Shown here piece by piece: positions 25,442-34,242 of a DNA stretch of 45,806 nt. The DNA lies in contig NZ_MPHK01000029.1 in NCBI RefSeq assembly GCF_001957135.1, positions 1 through 45,806 on the forward strand, given 5' to 3'. The notes under the pieces are model-generated. The model made no database searches. It had not been told where the DNA came from and was given only the letters and a program-made list of their open reading frames with translations. The DNA is from Shewanella sp. UCD-KL21 (GTDB lineage: Bacteria > Pseudomonadota > Gammaproteobacteria > Enterobacterales > Shewanellaceae). Every line of letters begins with the position of its first letter. The stretch's first letter is position 1. Both the position numbers and the translations under genes were made by a program.

Positions 25442-26552
25442 TATTTATTGCTCCGTCTTTACTGATCTCATTGGCGTTAACGTCATTCGTATTAACGTCC
25501 ACTTTGGCCATTTGTTCATTAAAGGCCGTTTGACGTTGTTTATATTGGTGCTCTTTTTCAGCTTTTAATGCCTGCTCTTTACTGTCAAAGGCTTCATAGG
25601 CTTCAACAATTCTTGCCACAATCGGATGGCGCACCACATCTTGAGACATAAAGAAGTTGAAGCTAATGTCATCTACTTCACTCAATACTTCAATGGCTTG
25701 GCGAAGCCCTGATTTTTGGCTGCGAGGCAAATCTATCTGGGTAATATCGCCGGTGATCACCGCTTTTGAGTTAAAACCGATACGGGTTAAGAACATTTTC
25801 ATTTGCTCAACGGTAGTATTTTGGCTTTCATCCAAAATAACAAACGCATCATTTAGGGTTCGGCCACGCATATAGGCTAAAGGGGCAACTTCAATAATAT
25901 TACGCTCAAGCAGTTTTTCAACTTTCTCAAAGCCCATCATTTCAAATAAAGCATCATAAAGTGGACGTAAATAAGGATCGACTTTCTGACTTAAATCTCC
26001 AGGTAAAAAACCTAACTTTTCGCCAGCCTCAACAGCAGGGCGGGTAAGGAGTATGCGTCTTATTTCTTGTCTTTCAAGGGCATCAACTGCTGCAGCAACC
26101 GCTAAAAAGGTTTTACCGGTACCGGCAGGTCCGACACCAAAGGTAATGTCGTGTTTAGCCATATTGGCCACATACACTGACTGATTGGGATTGCGAGGTT
26201 TGATGATACCGCGCTTGGTTTTGATATGCAGGGTGTCATCTTCAGCCGATGATTCAGCTTCGAGGTTAATGACCTCCTGAATGGCGAGATGCACTCGCTC
26301 TGGCTCTAAATCTGGGGTGCTACCTTTAACCGTTTGGGTTTCAATGTATAACTGTTTCAGTAAATTATTAGCATTAAAGGCATGTCTTGGCAGGCCAACG
26401 ATTTTGAAATGATTATTCTTATGGATAATCTCAACACCTAAACGACGTTCAAGCTGTTTAATGTTGTCATCATATGGACCACATAATGAGGCAATTCTTC
26501 GAGTTTCAGCAGGCTCGAGGTATAAATTCATGGTAGTAACTTTAGTGGACAA
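25431..26552 (-). CDS. ybeZ: PhoH-like ATPase YbeZ
   Basis: YbeZ is a PhoH-family NTPase that works with YbeY in RNA metabolism. The 373-residue protein has an N-terminal KH-like region (SLCGPYDDNIKQLERRLG), then the ATPase core with Walker A (FGVGPAGTGKTFLA) and Walker B (AFVILDESQNTT). A long charged tail follows (KEQALKAEKEHQYKQRQ). The start is a TTG at 26552 with GGAG eight bases upstream; the internal ATG at 26531 has no ribosome site and would trim conserved residues relative to E. coli. Confidence 0.95.
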   Translation of the reverse strand: MSTKVTTMNLYLEPAETRRIASLCGPYDDNIKQLERRLGVEIIHKNNHFKIVGLPRHAFNANNLLKQLYIETQTVKGSTPDLEPERVHLAIQEVINLEAESSAEDDTLHIKTKRGIIKPRNPNQSVYVANMAKHDITFGVGPAGTGKTFLAVAAAVDALERQEIRRILLTRPAVEAGEKLGFLPGDLSQKVDPYLRPLYDALFEMMGFEKVEKLLERNIIEVAPLAYMRGRTLNDAFVILDESQNTTVEQMKMFLTRIGFNSKAVITGDITQIDLPRSQKSGLRQAIEVLSEVDDISFNFFMSQDVVRHPIVARIVEAYEAFDSKEQALKAEKEHQYKQRQTAFNEQMAKVDVNTNDVNANEISKDGAINNES

Positions 26553-26626
26553 AAATAATGCTCCAAAAGAAAAAGAATGCGAATAGGTATGAAAGTTAAA
26601 ATACCACGGTATTAACTGAAAAGCAC

Positions 26627-26655
26627 AATAAAGGCGGCTCGAGGCCGCCTTTATT
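26627..26655 (-). terminator. miaB terminator
   Basis: A 12-bp perfect stem (AATAAAGGCGGC and its complement) closes a 5-base loop, 31 bases past the miaB stop. On the minus strand it is followed by a T-rich run. It separates miaB from ybeZ. Confidence 0.8.
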
Positions 26656-26685
26656 AAATAATGATAAACCCGCTTTATGGCTAAA

Positions 26686-28116
26686 TTAGCTGCCTGGGGT
26701 AAATTGGCTTACACCAATATCATCATCAGTTTTGTGTTTGGCTACGATATCTGACGGACGTAAACTGCGACGTAAATCCATTTCGTCTTCGCCGCGAATA
26801 AATACGCCGCGCAGCGAGTTGGTGTATACATCAACAATTTCAACATCCACAAAACCACCAATACACTTAGGATCGGCTTCAAAGTTCACGACGCGGTTAT
26901 TTTCAGTACGGCCGCGAAGCTCCATTGGATCCTTAACTGAAGGCCCTTCAACCAAAATACGCTGCACTGTGCCTAACATTTGGCGGCTGTAGCGCATGGC
27001 TTGTTGGGTAATACGGTCTTGTAAAATCGCTAAGCGCTTTTTCTTTTCTTCCATAGTGACATCATCTGGCAAATCAGCCGCTGGTGTTCCTGGACGGGCA
27101 CTGTAGATAAAGCTAAAGCTGTGGTCAAAACTGACATCTTCAATCAACTTCATGGTGTCTTCAAATTCAGCATTTGACTCGCCAGGGAAGCCGACAATGA
27201 AGTCAGAACTGATTTGGATATCAGGACGCGCTTTACGTAAACGACGAATAATCGATTTATATTCGATGGCCATATGACCACGTTTCATATTAGTTAGAAT
27301 GCGGTCTGAACCTGATTGCACTGGTAAATGTAAGAAACTCACCACTTCAGGGGTGTCTTCATAAACATCGATAATGTCTTGTGAAAACTCAATGGGGTTA
27401 CTGGTGGTGTAACGCACACGGTCGATACCATCAATCGATGCCACTAAACGCAGTAATTCTGCGAAGGTACAAATATCATCATCATGGGTAGCACCAAGGA
27501 ATGCATTGACGTTTTGCCCCAGTAGATTGACTTCACGTACACCTTGCTCAGCAAGTTGTGCGATTTCTAAAATAACGTCATCAACCGGGCGGCTAACTTC
27601 TTCACCACGGGTGTATGGTACAACGCAGAATGAACAATATTTGCTGCAGCCTTCCATAATAGACACAAACGCCGATGGACCGTCAGCGCGAGGCTCTGGT
27701 AGGCGATCGAATTTTTCAATTTCAGGGAAGCTCACATCAATAACCGCTTTATCGCCATTATTAATTTGGGTGATCATCTCAGGTAAGCGATGTAAGGTTT
27801 GTGGGCCAAAAATAATATCAACGCACTGAGCACGCTCTTTAATGGCTTTACCTTCTTGTGAGGCTACACAACCACCTACACCGATAATTAGATTAGGATT
27901 TTTGTCTTTGAGGGTTTTCCAGCGTCCAAGCTGATGAAACACTTTTTCCTGCGCTTTTTCGCGAATTGAACATGTGTTTAGTAGCAGTACGTCTGCTTCT
28001 TCAGCATCCTCAGTCAAGGTATAACCTTGATAATCGTCCAGCAAGTCAGCCATTTTAGATGAATCGTATTCATTCATCTGACAGCCCCAGGTCTTTATGT
28101 GTAGTTTTTTACTCAT
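26686..28116 (-). CDS. miaB: tRNA-2-methylthio-N6-dimethylallyladenosine synthase
   Basis: MiaB is a radical-SAM methylthiotransferase that makes ms2i6A at position 37 of tRNAs reading UNN codons. The 476-residue sequence shows the UPF0004 domain with Cys12, Cys49 and Cys83, the radical-SAM cluster Cys157, Cys161 and Cys164 (CSKYCSFC), and a C-terminal TRAM domain (about 380-445). All cysteine positions match E. coli MiaB. It is transcribed away from ubiF and ends in its own terminator. Confidence 0.98.
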   Translation of the reverse strand: MSKKLHIKTWGCQMNEYDSSKMADLLDDYQGYTLTEDAEEADVLLLNTCSIREKAQEKVFHQLGRWKTLKDKNPNLIIGVGGCVASQEGKAIKERAQCVDIIFGPQTLHRLPEMITQINNGDKAVIDVSFPEIEKFDRLPEPRADGPSAFVSIMEGCSKYCSFCVVPYTRGEEVSRPVDDVILEIAQLAEQGVREVNLLGQNVNAFLGATHDDDICTFAELLRLVASIDGIDRVRYTTSNPIEFSQDIIDVYEDTPEVVSFLHLPVQSGSDRILTNMKRGHMAIEYKSIIRRLRKARPDIQISSDFIVGFPGESNAEFEDTMKLIEDVSFDHSFSFIYSARPGTPAADLPDDVTMEEKKKRLAILQDRITQQAMRYSRQMLGTVQRILVEGPSVKDPMELRGRTENNRVVNFEADPKCIGGFVDVEIVDVYTNSLRGVFIRGEDEMDLRRSLRPSDIVAKHKTDDDIGVSQFTPGS

Positions 28117-28208
28117 CAGTTACGCCGTTCTATTACCACAGAAAAATAGCCGAGTATTTTAACTGCACAAAGGCTCGCTGGCTAGCCTTTGTGCACACTT
28201 AGACGGCA

Positions 28209-28628
28209 TTATTCTGAAATGACGAATACCCCTATATTTTCAGGGTGTTTATCTATTTGGGCTAACTCGTTTGATTGATTGGTAAAATAGCCAAATTGTT
28301 TCGCCATTGTGACGTTATCTTGTCTCGCTTGAACAATTATTTTTTGCGCTAGCTCTCTATTAAACTGCGTAAGCATTTCCGTGGTTTGTTGATATAAGGC
28401 ATAATCGAAGGATGAACGGTGAATAACCGTAATGGTTTCCATCGGTTGCACTTCGGCTTGTGCTGTCATTGGCATAATGGCAGCACCAGCAAGAAGCCCT
28501 GCAAGTAGCGGCATAGTAAAGAATGACTTAGTAAACTTTTTTACATAACTCATTAACGTATTACGGCTGCTTGTTAGTGATTTAAGGGTTCCATTATTAG
28601 ATTGTACATAGGTACTTTGACTGAACAT
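28209..28628 (-). CDS. Predicted exported protein of unknown function
   Basis: This is a 139-residue protein I do not recognise. It starts at ATG 28628, which has a strong GAGAGGA ribosome site 5 bases upstream (the frame is open to 28679). About 25 residues of polar N-terminus precede MSYVKKFTKSFFTMPLLAGLLAG..., an unusually late signal peptide ending AQA-E. The mature part is about 75 residues, mainly helical, rich in Gln and without Cys. An alternative start at 28553 (MSYVKK) would give a normal-length signal but lacks a ribosome site. It lies between miaB and ubiF, transcribed with miaB's direction. Confidence 0.7.
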   Translation of the reverse strand: MFSQSTYVQSNNGTLKSLTSSRNTLMSYVKKFTKSFFTMPLLAGLLAGAAIMPMTAQAEVQPMETITVIHRSSFDYALYQQTTEMLTQFNRELAQKIIVQARQDNVTMAKQFGYFTNQSNELAQIDKHPENIGVFVISE

Positions 28629-28888
28629 ACTATCCTCTCTTACCTTGGCATTTAAGGGGTTGGTTGCAAGGCATGTCATACTAGACAGTCTCAGTATAAG
28701 GTAAGGTTTAATGGTTAAAGTTTAACCATTGTAAGCAGGTGTTGCTCAAACTCAAGATAGCAACATATCGACACGATTGAGGCGTTACAGACATCTTTGT
28801 ACATAGTTTCAGTGACACTTATTGGCATAATCATCATCACAGCCAATGTCGTTTCAGTATTACAGCTTTTTTTAAAGGTAAATAAACA

Positions 28889-30112
28889 ATGCAGCAAGCA
28901 TCGAATGTAGTTGAACATGATGTCGTTATCGTTGGCGGTGGTATGGTGGGCGCAGCTGTGGCTGTTGGATTAGGTCAATTAGGTTTAAACGTTGCCATGA
29001 TTGAAGCATTCGCGCCTAAAGCCTATTTACCTGAGCAGCCTTTAGACTTACGCGTATCAGCGATTAGTGTGGCCTCTGAGCAATTACTTGAACGCTTGGG
29101 CGTCATGGAGCAACTTCGCACCATGCGTCATGTTGCCTACAAAGGCTTAGAAACTTGGGAGCTCGATGATTGCATTACCCGTTTTCATGCTGATCAAATA
29201 AATGAAACTCATTTAGGCTACTTTTTTGAGAACCGCTTAATTCAACTGAGTCTGTGGCAGCAAATTGATGCTATGGATAATGTGCATTGTTATTGCCCTG
29301 ATAGCGTTGCTAGCTTCGAGCGTATTGAAATGAGCAATAGTGACGTAAAGTCATTGTCTCAAGGTATTAAAGCAACCCTTAAAAGTGGCGTGGAATTACA
29401 TGCATCATTATTAGTTGGCGCAGATGGGGCTAATTCACAAGTAAGACAATGGGCCGGTATTGGTATTACTGGCTGGGATTATGCTCAGTCAGCCATGTTG
29501 ATAAATGTTGAAACGGACACCGCGCAGCAAGACATTACTTGGCAACAGTTTACCCCTCAAGGGCCACGCTCATTACTGCCATTACCGGGTAATAACGCCT
29601 CATTAGTATGGTATGACAGTAATAGTCGCATTAAGCAGTTGATGCAGCTCAATCATAAACAACTGGCAGAGCAAATTAGAGCGCACTTTCCATCAAGGCT
29701 TGAGCCAAGCTTTACCGTTATAGATAGAGGCAGCTTTCCGCTCACAAGGCGCCATGCCCAAGATTATTGCCAAGACAATATTGTGATTTTAGGTGATGCA
29801 GCGCATACCATTAACCCGCTTGCAGGGCAGGGGGTTAATATTGGTTTTAAAGATGTCGATGTGTTGATAGCGACCATTGCCGATGCTGTTGGCAATGATA
29901 AACCTTGGTGGACTGCATCGTGCTTAAAGCAATATCAGTGTCAACGATATAGCGATAACTTATTGATGATGTCAGCAATGGATGCATTCTATGCTGGCTT
30001 TAGTAATGATTTATTACCGATAAAGCTATTAAGAAATGGTTTATTGAAGCTTGCAAACCACGACAATCCGATCAAACAGAAGGTGCTTAAATACGCACTG
30101 GGCTTAAGTTAA
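28889..30112 (+). CDS. ubiF: Ubiquinone biosynthesis FAD-dependent hydroxylase (UbiF type)
   Basis: This is a 407-residue flavin monooxygenase of the UbiH/UbiF/UbiI group, which hydroxylates ring carbons of ubiquinone precursors. The N-terminal dinucleotide fold reads VVIVGGGMVGAAVAVGL, the DG motif LLVGADGANSQVRQWA is in the middle, and the FAD-phosphate site GDAAHTINPLAGQGVNIGFKDV is near the C-terminus. I call UbiF (C6 hydroxylation) because ubiF sits beside and divergent from miaB in E. coli. UbiH or UbiI cannot be excluded on motifs alone. The ribosome site is AAAGGT. Confidence 0.85.
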   Translation: MQQASNVVEHDVVIVGGGMVGAAVAVGLGQLGLNVAMIEAFAPKAYLPEQPLDLRVSAISVASEQLLERLGVMEQLRTMRHVAYKGLETWELDDCITRFHADQINETHLGYFFENRLIQLSLWQQIDAMDNVHCYCPDSVASFERIEMSNSDVKSLSQGIKATLKSGVELHASLLVGADGANSQVRQWAGIGITGWDYAQSAMLINVETDTAQQDITWQQFTPQGPRSLLPLPGNNASLVWYDSNSRIKQLMQLNHKQLAEQIRAHFPSRLEPSFTVIDRGSFPLTRRHAQDYCQDNIVILGDAAHTINPLAGQGVNIGFKDVDVLIATIADAVGNDKPWWTASCLKQYQCQRYSDNLLMMSAMDAFYAGFSNDLLPIKLLRNGLLKLANHDNPIKQKVLKYALGLS

Positions 30113-30166
30113 TCAGCTTGTTTTAAGCCACCACCTACCTTACTTTGTTACTGCAATTTAAAATGC

Positions 30167-30213
30167 GGGTTAACGCCATTAACTGCAAACCTTTTAACAG
30201 TTAAAGTTAACCC
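30167..30213 (+). terminator. Nested double hairpin downstream of ubiF
   Basis: Outer arms GGGTTAAC (30167-30174) and GTTAACCC (30206-30213) enclose inner arms TTAACTG (30179-30185) and CAGTTAA (30198-30204). There is no T tract, so it may be a Rho-type end or an RNA-stabilising structure rather than a classical terminator. Confidence 0.45.
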
Positions 30214-30239
30214 CATTGCAGCTAATTACCACACTGTAT

Positions 30240-30268
30240 TTGTTGAGTTCAGTTTTGAGTGTTAAAAT
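30240..30268 (+). promoter_or_regulatory. Probable promoter of pth-ychF
   Basis: TTGTTG (30240-30245) and TAAAAT (30263-30268) are separated by exactly 17 bases. The start would be near 30275, giving a leader of about 100 bases before pth. Confidence 0.45.
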
Positions 30269-30375
30269 GCCGCGCTTTAGCGCCTTCAAATCACAAAATC
30301 TTAGTCTATAACTATTAAGACGGATAAATGATTTTGAAGATAACGCAGTCATTTAACCACTGAAATTGAGTGCTA

Positions 30376-30963
30376 ATGAGTCAAATAAAACTAATTGTCG
30401 GCCTTGCTAACCCTGGTGCTGAATACGCCCACACTCGTCATAATGCGGGTGCATGGTATGTACAAGAGTTAGCGCGTTTATGTGGCGCCACCTTAGCGCC
30501 AGACAGTAAATATTTTGGCTTAACCGCCAGAGTCACTATTGACGGTAAAGATGTTCGCCTACTTATACCTACCACGTTTATGAATTTAAGCGGTAAGTCA
30601 GTAGGGGCATTAGCGAACTTTTTTCGTATTTTACCTGAAGAGATCTTAGTGGCTCATGATGAGCTTGATATGGAGCCGGGCGTTGCTAAGTTTAAACTGG
30701 GCGGTGGTCATGGTGGCCATAATGGCTTAAAAGATATTATTGCTAAGCTTGCCAATGAAAAAGGCTTTTACCGATTACGTATTGGTATTGGTCACCCTGG
30801 AGATAAAAACCGCGTCAGTGGTTATGTCTTAGGTAAAGCGCCAGCGAGCGATCAAGAAAAGATGGACGCAGCAATAGATGAAGCGGTGCGTTCAACTGAA
30901 ATACTGTTTAAAGAAGACATGGCGAAAGCGATGCACCGATTACACACATTTAAAGCGCTCTAA
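30376..30963 (+). CDS. pth: Peptidyl-tRNA hydrolase
   Basis: Pth frees tRNA from prematurely released peptidyl-tRNA. From ATG 30376 it has 195 residues, beginning MSQIKLIVGLANPGAEYAHTRHNAG, with catalytic His22. MNLSGKSV, HDELDMEPG (Asp) and GGGHGGHNGLKDI are the conserved active-site and tRNA-binding blocks. An in-frame GTG two codons upstream is less likely. It is followed 75 bases later by ychF, the same pairing as in E. coli. Confidence 0.98.
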   Translation: MSQIKLIVGLANPGAEYAHTRHNAGAWYVQELARLCGATLAPDSKYFGLTARVTIDGKDVRLLIPTTFMNLSGKSVGALANFFRILPEEILVAHDELDMEPGVAKFKLGGGHGGHNGLKDIIAKLANEKGFYRLRIGIGHPGDKNRVSGYVLGKAPASDQEKMDAAIDEAVRSTEILFKEDMAKAMHRLHTFKAL

Positions 30964-31038
30964 TTAGCCGCGCTTTGATTATTGATTTGACACAACTTAC
31001 CACTTCCTAGGTGAGTTTAATTATATAAAGGTAAAAAT

Positions 31039-32130
31039 ATGGGTTTTAAATGCGGCATTGTGGGTTTGCCAAACGTTGGTAAGTCAACACTATTTAATGC
31101 GTTAACTAAAGCAGGAATCGAAGCTGCTAACTTCCCGTTTTGTACCATTGAGCCAAATACGGGTGTGGTTCCAGTACCGGATCCACGTTTAGATGCATTA
31201 GCAGCGATTGTTAATCCAGAACGTATTTTACCGACTACAATGGAATTTGTGGATATTGCAGGTTTAGTTGCTGGCGCATCAAAAGGTGAAGGTTTAGGTA
31301 ACAAGTTCCTAGCTAACATTCGTGAAACTGATGCCATTGGTCACGTTGTACGTTGTTTTGAAGATGACAACATCGTCCATGTTGCTAACAAGGTTGACCC
31401 TGCTGGCGATATTGATGTTATCAACACTGAACTTGCGTTAGCGGATTTAGACAGCTTAGAGCGTGCTATCTTCCGTCAGCAAAAGCGCGCTAAAGGCGGC
31501 GACAAAGATGCTAAGTTTGAAGTAGAAGTACTTGAAAAAATGCGTCCGACTTTAGATGAAGGCCAAATGCTGCGTTCATTAGAGTTAAGCAAAGAAGAAA
31601 TGGCTGCAATTGCCTACCTTAACTTCTTAACCCTAAAGCCAACCATGTACATTGCTAACGTATCAGAAGATGGATTTGAAAATAATCCGCATTTAGACGC
31701 TGTTAAAGCCATTGCAGCGACAGAAAACGCAGTGGTTGTTGCAGTATGTGCCGCTATTGAGTCTGAGCTTGCTGAGATGGACGCTGAAGAGCGTGATGAG
31801 TTTATGGCAGACCTTGGTCTTGAAGAGCCAGGCCTTGATCGCGTTATTCGTGGTGGTTATGAATTATTGGACTTACAAACTTACTTTACTGCTGGTGTAA
31901 AAGAAGTAAGAGCATGGACTGTGCCTGTTGGTGCCAGTGCGCCACAAGCTGCTGGTGTGATCCACACCGACTTTGAGCGTGGCTTTATTCGCGCCCAAGT
32001 AATGGCCTATGACGACTTTATCGAGTTTAATGGTGAAGCAGGCGCTAAAGAAGCAGGTAAGTTACGCGTAGAAGGTAAAGCTTATATCGTTAAAGATGGC
32101 GATGTAATGCATTTCTTATTCAACGTATAA
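31039..32130 (+). CDS. ychF: Redox-regulated ATPase YchF (Obg family)
   Basis: YchF is a ribosome-associated P-loop protein that prefers ATP to GTP and dampens stress responses. The 363 residues show the P loop GLPNVGKSTLFNAL, the switch block DIAGLVAGASKGEGLGNKFL, a helical insert (about 130-200), and a C-terminal TGS domain (VGASAPQAAGVIHTDFERGFIRAQVM). NKVD-like recognition is replaced by the family's divergent form. The ribosome site is AAAGGT. Confidence 0.97.
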   Translation: MGFKCGIVGLPNVGKSTLFNALTKAGIEAANFPFCTIEPNTGVVPVPDPRLDALAAIVNPERILPTTMEFVDIAGLVAGASKGEGLGNKFLANIRETDAIGHVVRCFEDDNIVHVANKVDPAGDIDVINTELALADLDSLERAIFRQQKRAKGGDKDAKFEVEVLEKMRPTLDEGQMLRSLELSKEEMAAIAYLNFLTLKPTMYIANVSEDGFENNPHLDAVKAIAATENAVVVAVCAAIESELAEMDAEERDEFMADLGLEEPGLDRVIRGGYELLDLQTYFTAGVKEVRAWTVPVGASAPQAAGVIHTDFERGFIRAQVMAYDDFIEFNGEAGAKEAGKLRVEGKAYIVKDGDVMHFLFNV

Positions 32131-32266
32131 ATAGTATTTTCAGACTTTAATTAGTCAAACAAGCGGTCGAGGTTAACTTTTTCGGTCAAATATGCCGATT
32201 TGCTACGCAGTTTGGTGAACTTATAGCCGAACAGTGTCAATTGATGAAAATAGCTAAAAAAAGCAG

Positions 32267-32295
32267 TTGACCTCGATACGCTGAATAAGCATAAT
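32267..32295 (+). promoter_or_regulatory. Strong tRNA operon promoter
   Basis: TTGACC (32267-32272) and CATAAT (32290-32295) stand 17 bases apart. An AT-rich stretch upstream (about 32245-32262) could act as an UP element. The bases after the -10 are GC-rich (ACGCCCCG), the discriminator type linked to stringent control of stable RNA genes. Confidence 0.75.
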
Positions 32296-32334
32296 ACGCC
32301 CCGTCCTCACGACGAGGGCAACGAAAGATAAAGT

Positions 32335-32411
32335 GGCAATGTAGCTCAGCTGGTTAGAGCACAGCATTCATAATGCTGGGGTCGCAGGTTCAAGTCCCGC
32401 CATTGCTACCA
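32335..32411 (+). tRNA. tRNA-Met (CAT), elongator, copy 1
   Basis: A 77-base cloverleaf with encoded CCA. Acceptor arms GGCAATG and CATTGCT pair (one G-T), the anticodon loop holds CAT, and the T loop reads GTTCAAGTC. It lacks the C-A first mismatch of initiator tRNA and resembles E. coli elongator metT. First gene of the operon. Confidence 0.95.
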
Positions 32412-32534
32412 TCTTCTCAAGATGTCAAACTAGAGATTCGCTGGTTAGTTAAAGCCGCAAGGTTTTAGAAATATGACTGGCTACCTTCTCAAGGTTAAAT
32501 GAGCATCGTGTTCTGGATGTTAAACAGAGTCAGT

Positions 32535-32619
<85 letters not shown>

Positions 32620-32667
32620 TTATATAGAAAGACTGGCATTAGCGGGTTTTTCGAAAAAGCTTTAGAT

Positions 32668-32742
32668 TGGGATATCGCCAAGTGGTAAGGCACCGGGTTT
32701 TGATCTCGGCATCCCCAGGTTCGAATCCTGGTATCCCAGCCA
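32668..32742 (+). tRNA. tRNA-Gln (TTG), copy 1
   Basis: A 75-base tRNA with encoded CCA, acceptor arms TGGGATA/TATCCCA (U1-A72, typical of Gln) and discriminator G. The anticodon loop holds TTG. Identical to the two later copies. Confidence 0.96.
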
Positions 32743-32767
32743 TTTTAAAGTAAGTAGACAAGATTAT

Positions 32768-32842
32768 TGGGATATCGCCAAGTGGTAAGGCACCGGGTTT
32801 TGATCTCGGCATCCCCAGGTTCGAATCCTGGTATCCCAGCCA
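32768..32842 (+). tRNA. tRNA-Gln (TTG), copy 2
   Basis: Base-for-base identical to the copy at 32668, 25 bases downstream of it. It is followed by only 5 bases before the next tRNA-Met, so the precursor must be cut closely. Confidence 0.96.
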
Positions 32843-32847
32843 TCTTA

Positions 32848-32924
32848 GGCAATGTAGCTCAGCTGGTTAGAGCACAGCATTCATAATGCTGGGGTCGCAG
32901 GTTCAAGTCCCGCCATTGCTACCA
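32848..32924 (+). tRNA. tRNA-Met (CAT), elongator, copy 2
   Basis: Identical to the tRNA-Met at 32335. It opens a second Met-Leu-Gln set. Confidence 0.95.
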
Positions 32925-33030
32925 TGTTTGAAGGTAGACTAGTGGGTAACCCTATGCTACTTAGTTAGAAAAGAGCAACAACAGAGTTTACACTGTATAT
33001 AATTAGTGTATATTCTGAGAAAGATTTGAT

Positions 33031-33115
<85 letters not shown>

Positions 33116-33171
33116 TCAAATTTTTTCAATATGTAAACCTTCCTTTATGAAAAGTTATACATAACCAATTT

Positions 33172-33246
33172 TGGGATATCGCCAAGTGGTAAGGCACCGG
33201 GTTTTGATCTCGGCATCCCCAGGTTCGAATCCTGGTATCCCAGCCA
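33172..33246 (+). tRNA. tRNA-Gln (TTG), copy 3
   Basis: Identical to the other two tRNA-Gln genes. It is the last gene of the operon and is followed by a strong terminator 27 bases later. Confidence 0.96.
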
Positions 33247-33273
33247 AATTTGATTATTGCAATCAAAGCAAAC

Positions 33274-33298
33274 AGCCCGTCTTATGACGGGCTTTTTG
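33274..33298 (+). terminator. tRNA operon terminator
   Basis: A GC-rich 8-bp stem (AGCCCGTC / GACGGGCT) with a TTAT loop is followed directly by a T run. A textbook intrinsic terminator. Confidence 0.92.
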
Positions 33299-33365
33299 TT
33301 GTCTATAATTTACTGCACAACTCAGTACAGGCCATTCAAGCCAAGCAGTTCTGGATCTGGTAAGC

Positions 33366-33458
33366 CTTCGAATTAACACAGTCTTCGAATTAACTTAGTC
33401 TTCGAATTAACTTGGTCTTCGAATTAACTTGGTCTTCGAATTAATTTCGTCTTTGAAG
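33366..33458 (+). repeat. 17-bp tandem repeat between the tRNA operon and the GNAT gene
   Basis: Five 17-base units of the type CTTCGAATTAACTTGGT run from 33366 to 33450, followed by a partial unit. Units vary at bases 13-16. The 417 bases between the last tRNA and the next gene (33664) otherwise hold only the tRNA terminator and AT-rich DNA with no gene I can support. Confidence 0.88.
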
Positions 33459-33663
33459 TAGGCCTTGGCTCGCGCGCGAGTTAATAGCTCTAATTAAAAG
33501 CCCTCATACATTTCCCTCAGTTAACTAACGCTTTTGCTATGTTGAATAATTTTTTACTACCGAGCTGTCATTTTATTCGCATAGCTGTGTACAGCGGCAA
33601 TTGATCCGTTAAGCTAGCAAATTCATCAGTGGTATTTTTTATTATGAGTATTTCAGGTTAATT

Positions 33664-34242
33664 ATGTCGATAATCCCCATTACTGAGCGCCTATGGCCAG
33701 CCATTTATGATTTACAGTGTCAGGTATATAGCGAAATTGAACCTGAAACTATGGAAGTGCTGCGCAGTAAGTGGCTGCACTCACCCCATGCTTGTTTTGC
33801 TTACTGTTCAAATCAGACTGAAAATGCCGATTCGCCGCTGTCGTCAAGCGCGCCAATACAGGCATATCTGCTTGCCCATGAGCTAGCGGGCGCTGAAGCG
33901 CCGAAATTGCACCAACCACTGTCGTCAACTCATACTGCTGCCTCAGGTAGTAAATCCAAGCAAGGCAGCGCGATAAGGCTGTTCTTGCATGATCTCGCAG
34001 TGTCTAAGGATGTAAAGGGCATGGGCGTTGGTAAGCTGATGGTGGCGCATTTAATCGCGCTAGCGACAGCAAAGGGTTATAAAGAAGTGTTACTAATTGC
34101 CATACAAGGTTCAGTGCCTTTTTGGCAGAAGCAAGGTTTTGAATTAGATCTTGAGGTGAGTGAGCTGCAAGCTGCAGCAATTGAAGCAAGTTATGGGGCA
34201 GGCGCCAAAGCGATGCGAAAAAAACTATCCTTTAATCGCTAG
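33664..34242 (+). CDS. GNAT-family N-acetyltransferase, substrate unknown
   Basis: A 192-residue protein with the acetyl-CoA fold. Motif A appears late (LFLHDLAVSKDVKGMGVGKLMVAHLIALA, with the GMGVGK pyrophosphate loop at about residues 120-125), followed by VLLIAIQGSVPFWQKQGFEL. Residues ~48-100 form a Ser/Ala-rich insert (NADSPLSSSAPIQ; HTAASGSKSKQGS) that pushes motif A downstream compared with most relatives, so this loop is probably disordered. It is preceded by a weak TTAATT leader. Its final 31 bases are copied in a tandem duplication that follows. Confidence 0.85.
   Translation: MSIIPITERLWPAIYDLQCQVYSEIEPETMEVLRSKWLHSPHACFAYCSNQTENADSPLSSSAPIQAYLLAHELAGAEAPKLHQPLSSTHTAASGSKSKQGSAIRLFLHDLAVSKDVKGMGVGKLMVAHLIALATAKGYKEVLLIAIQGSVPFWQKQGFELDLEVSELQAAAIEASYGAGAKAMRKKLSFNR

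Noticed and set aside
33366..33458. The regular 17-base repeats were considered as a CRISPR array.
   Set aside because: The units are adjacent with no spacers, far shorter than CRISPR repeats, and no cas gene is present.
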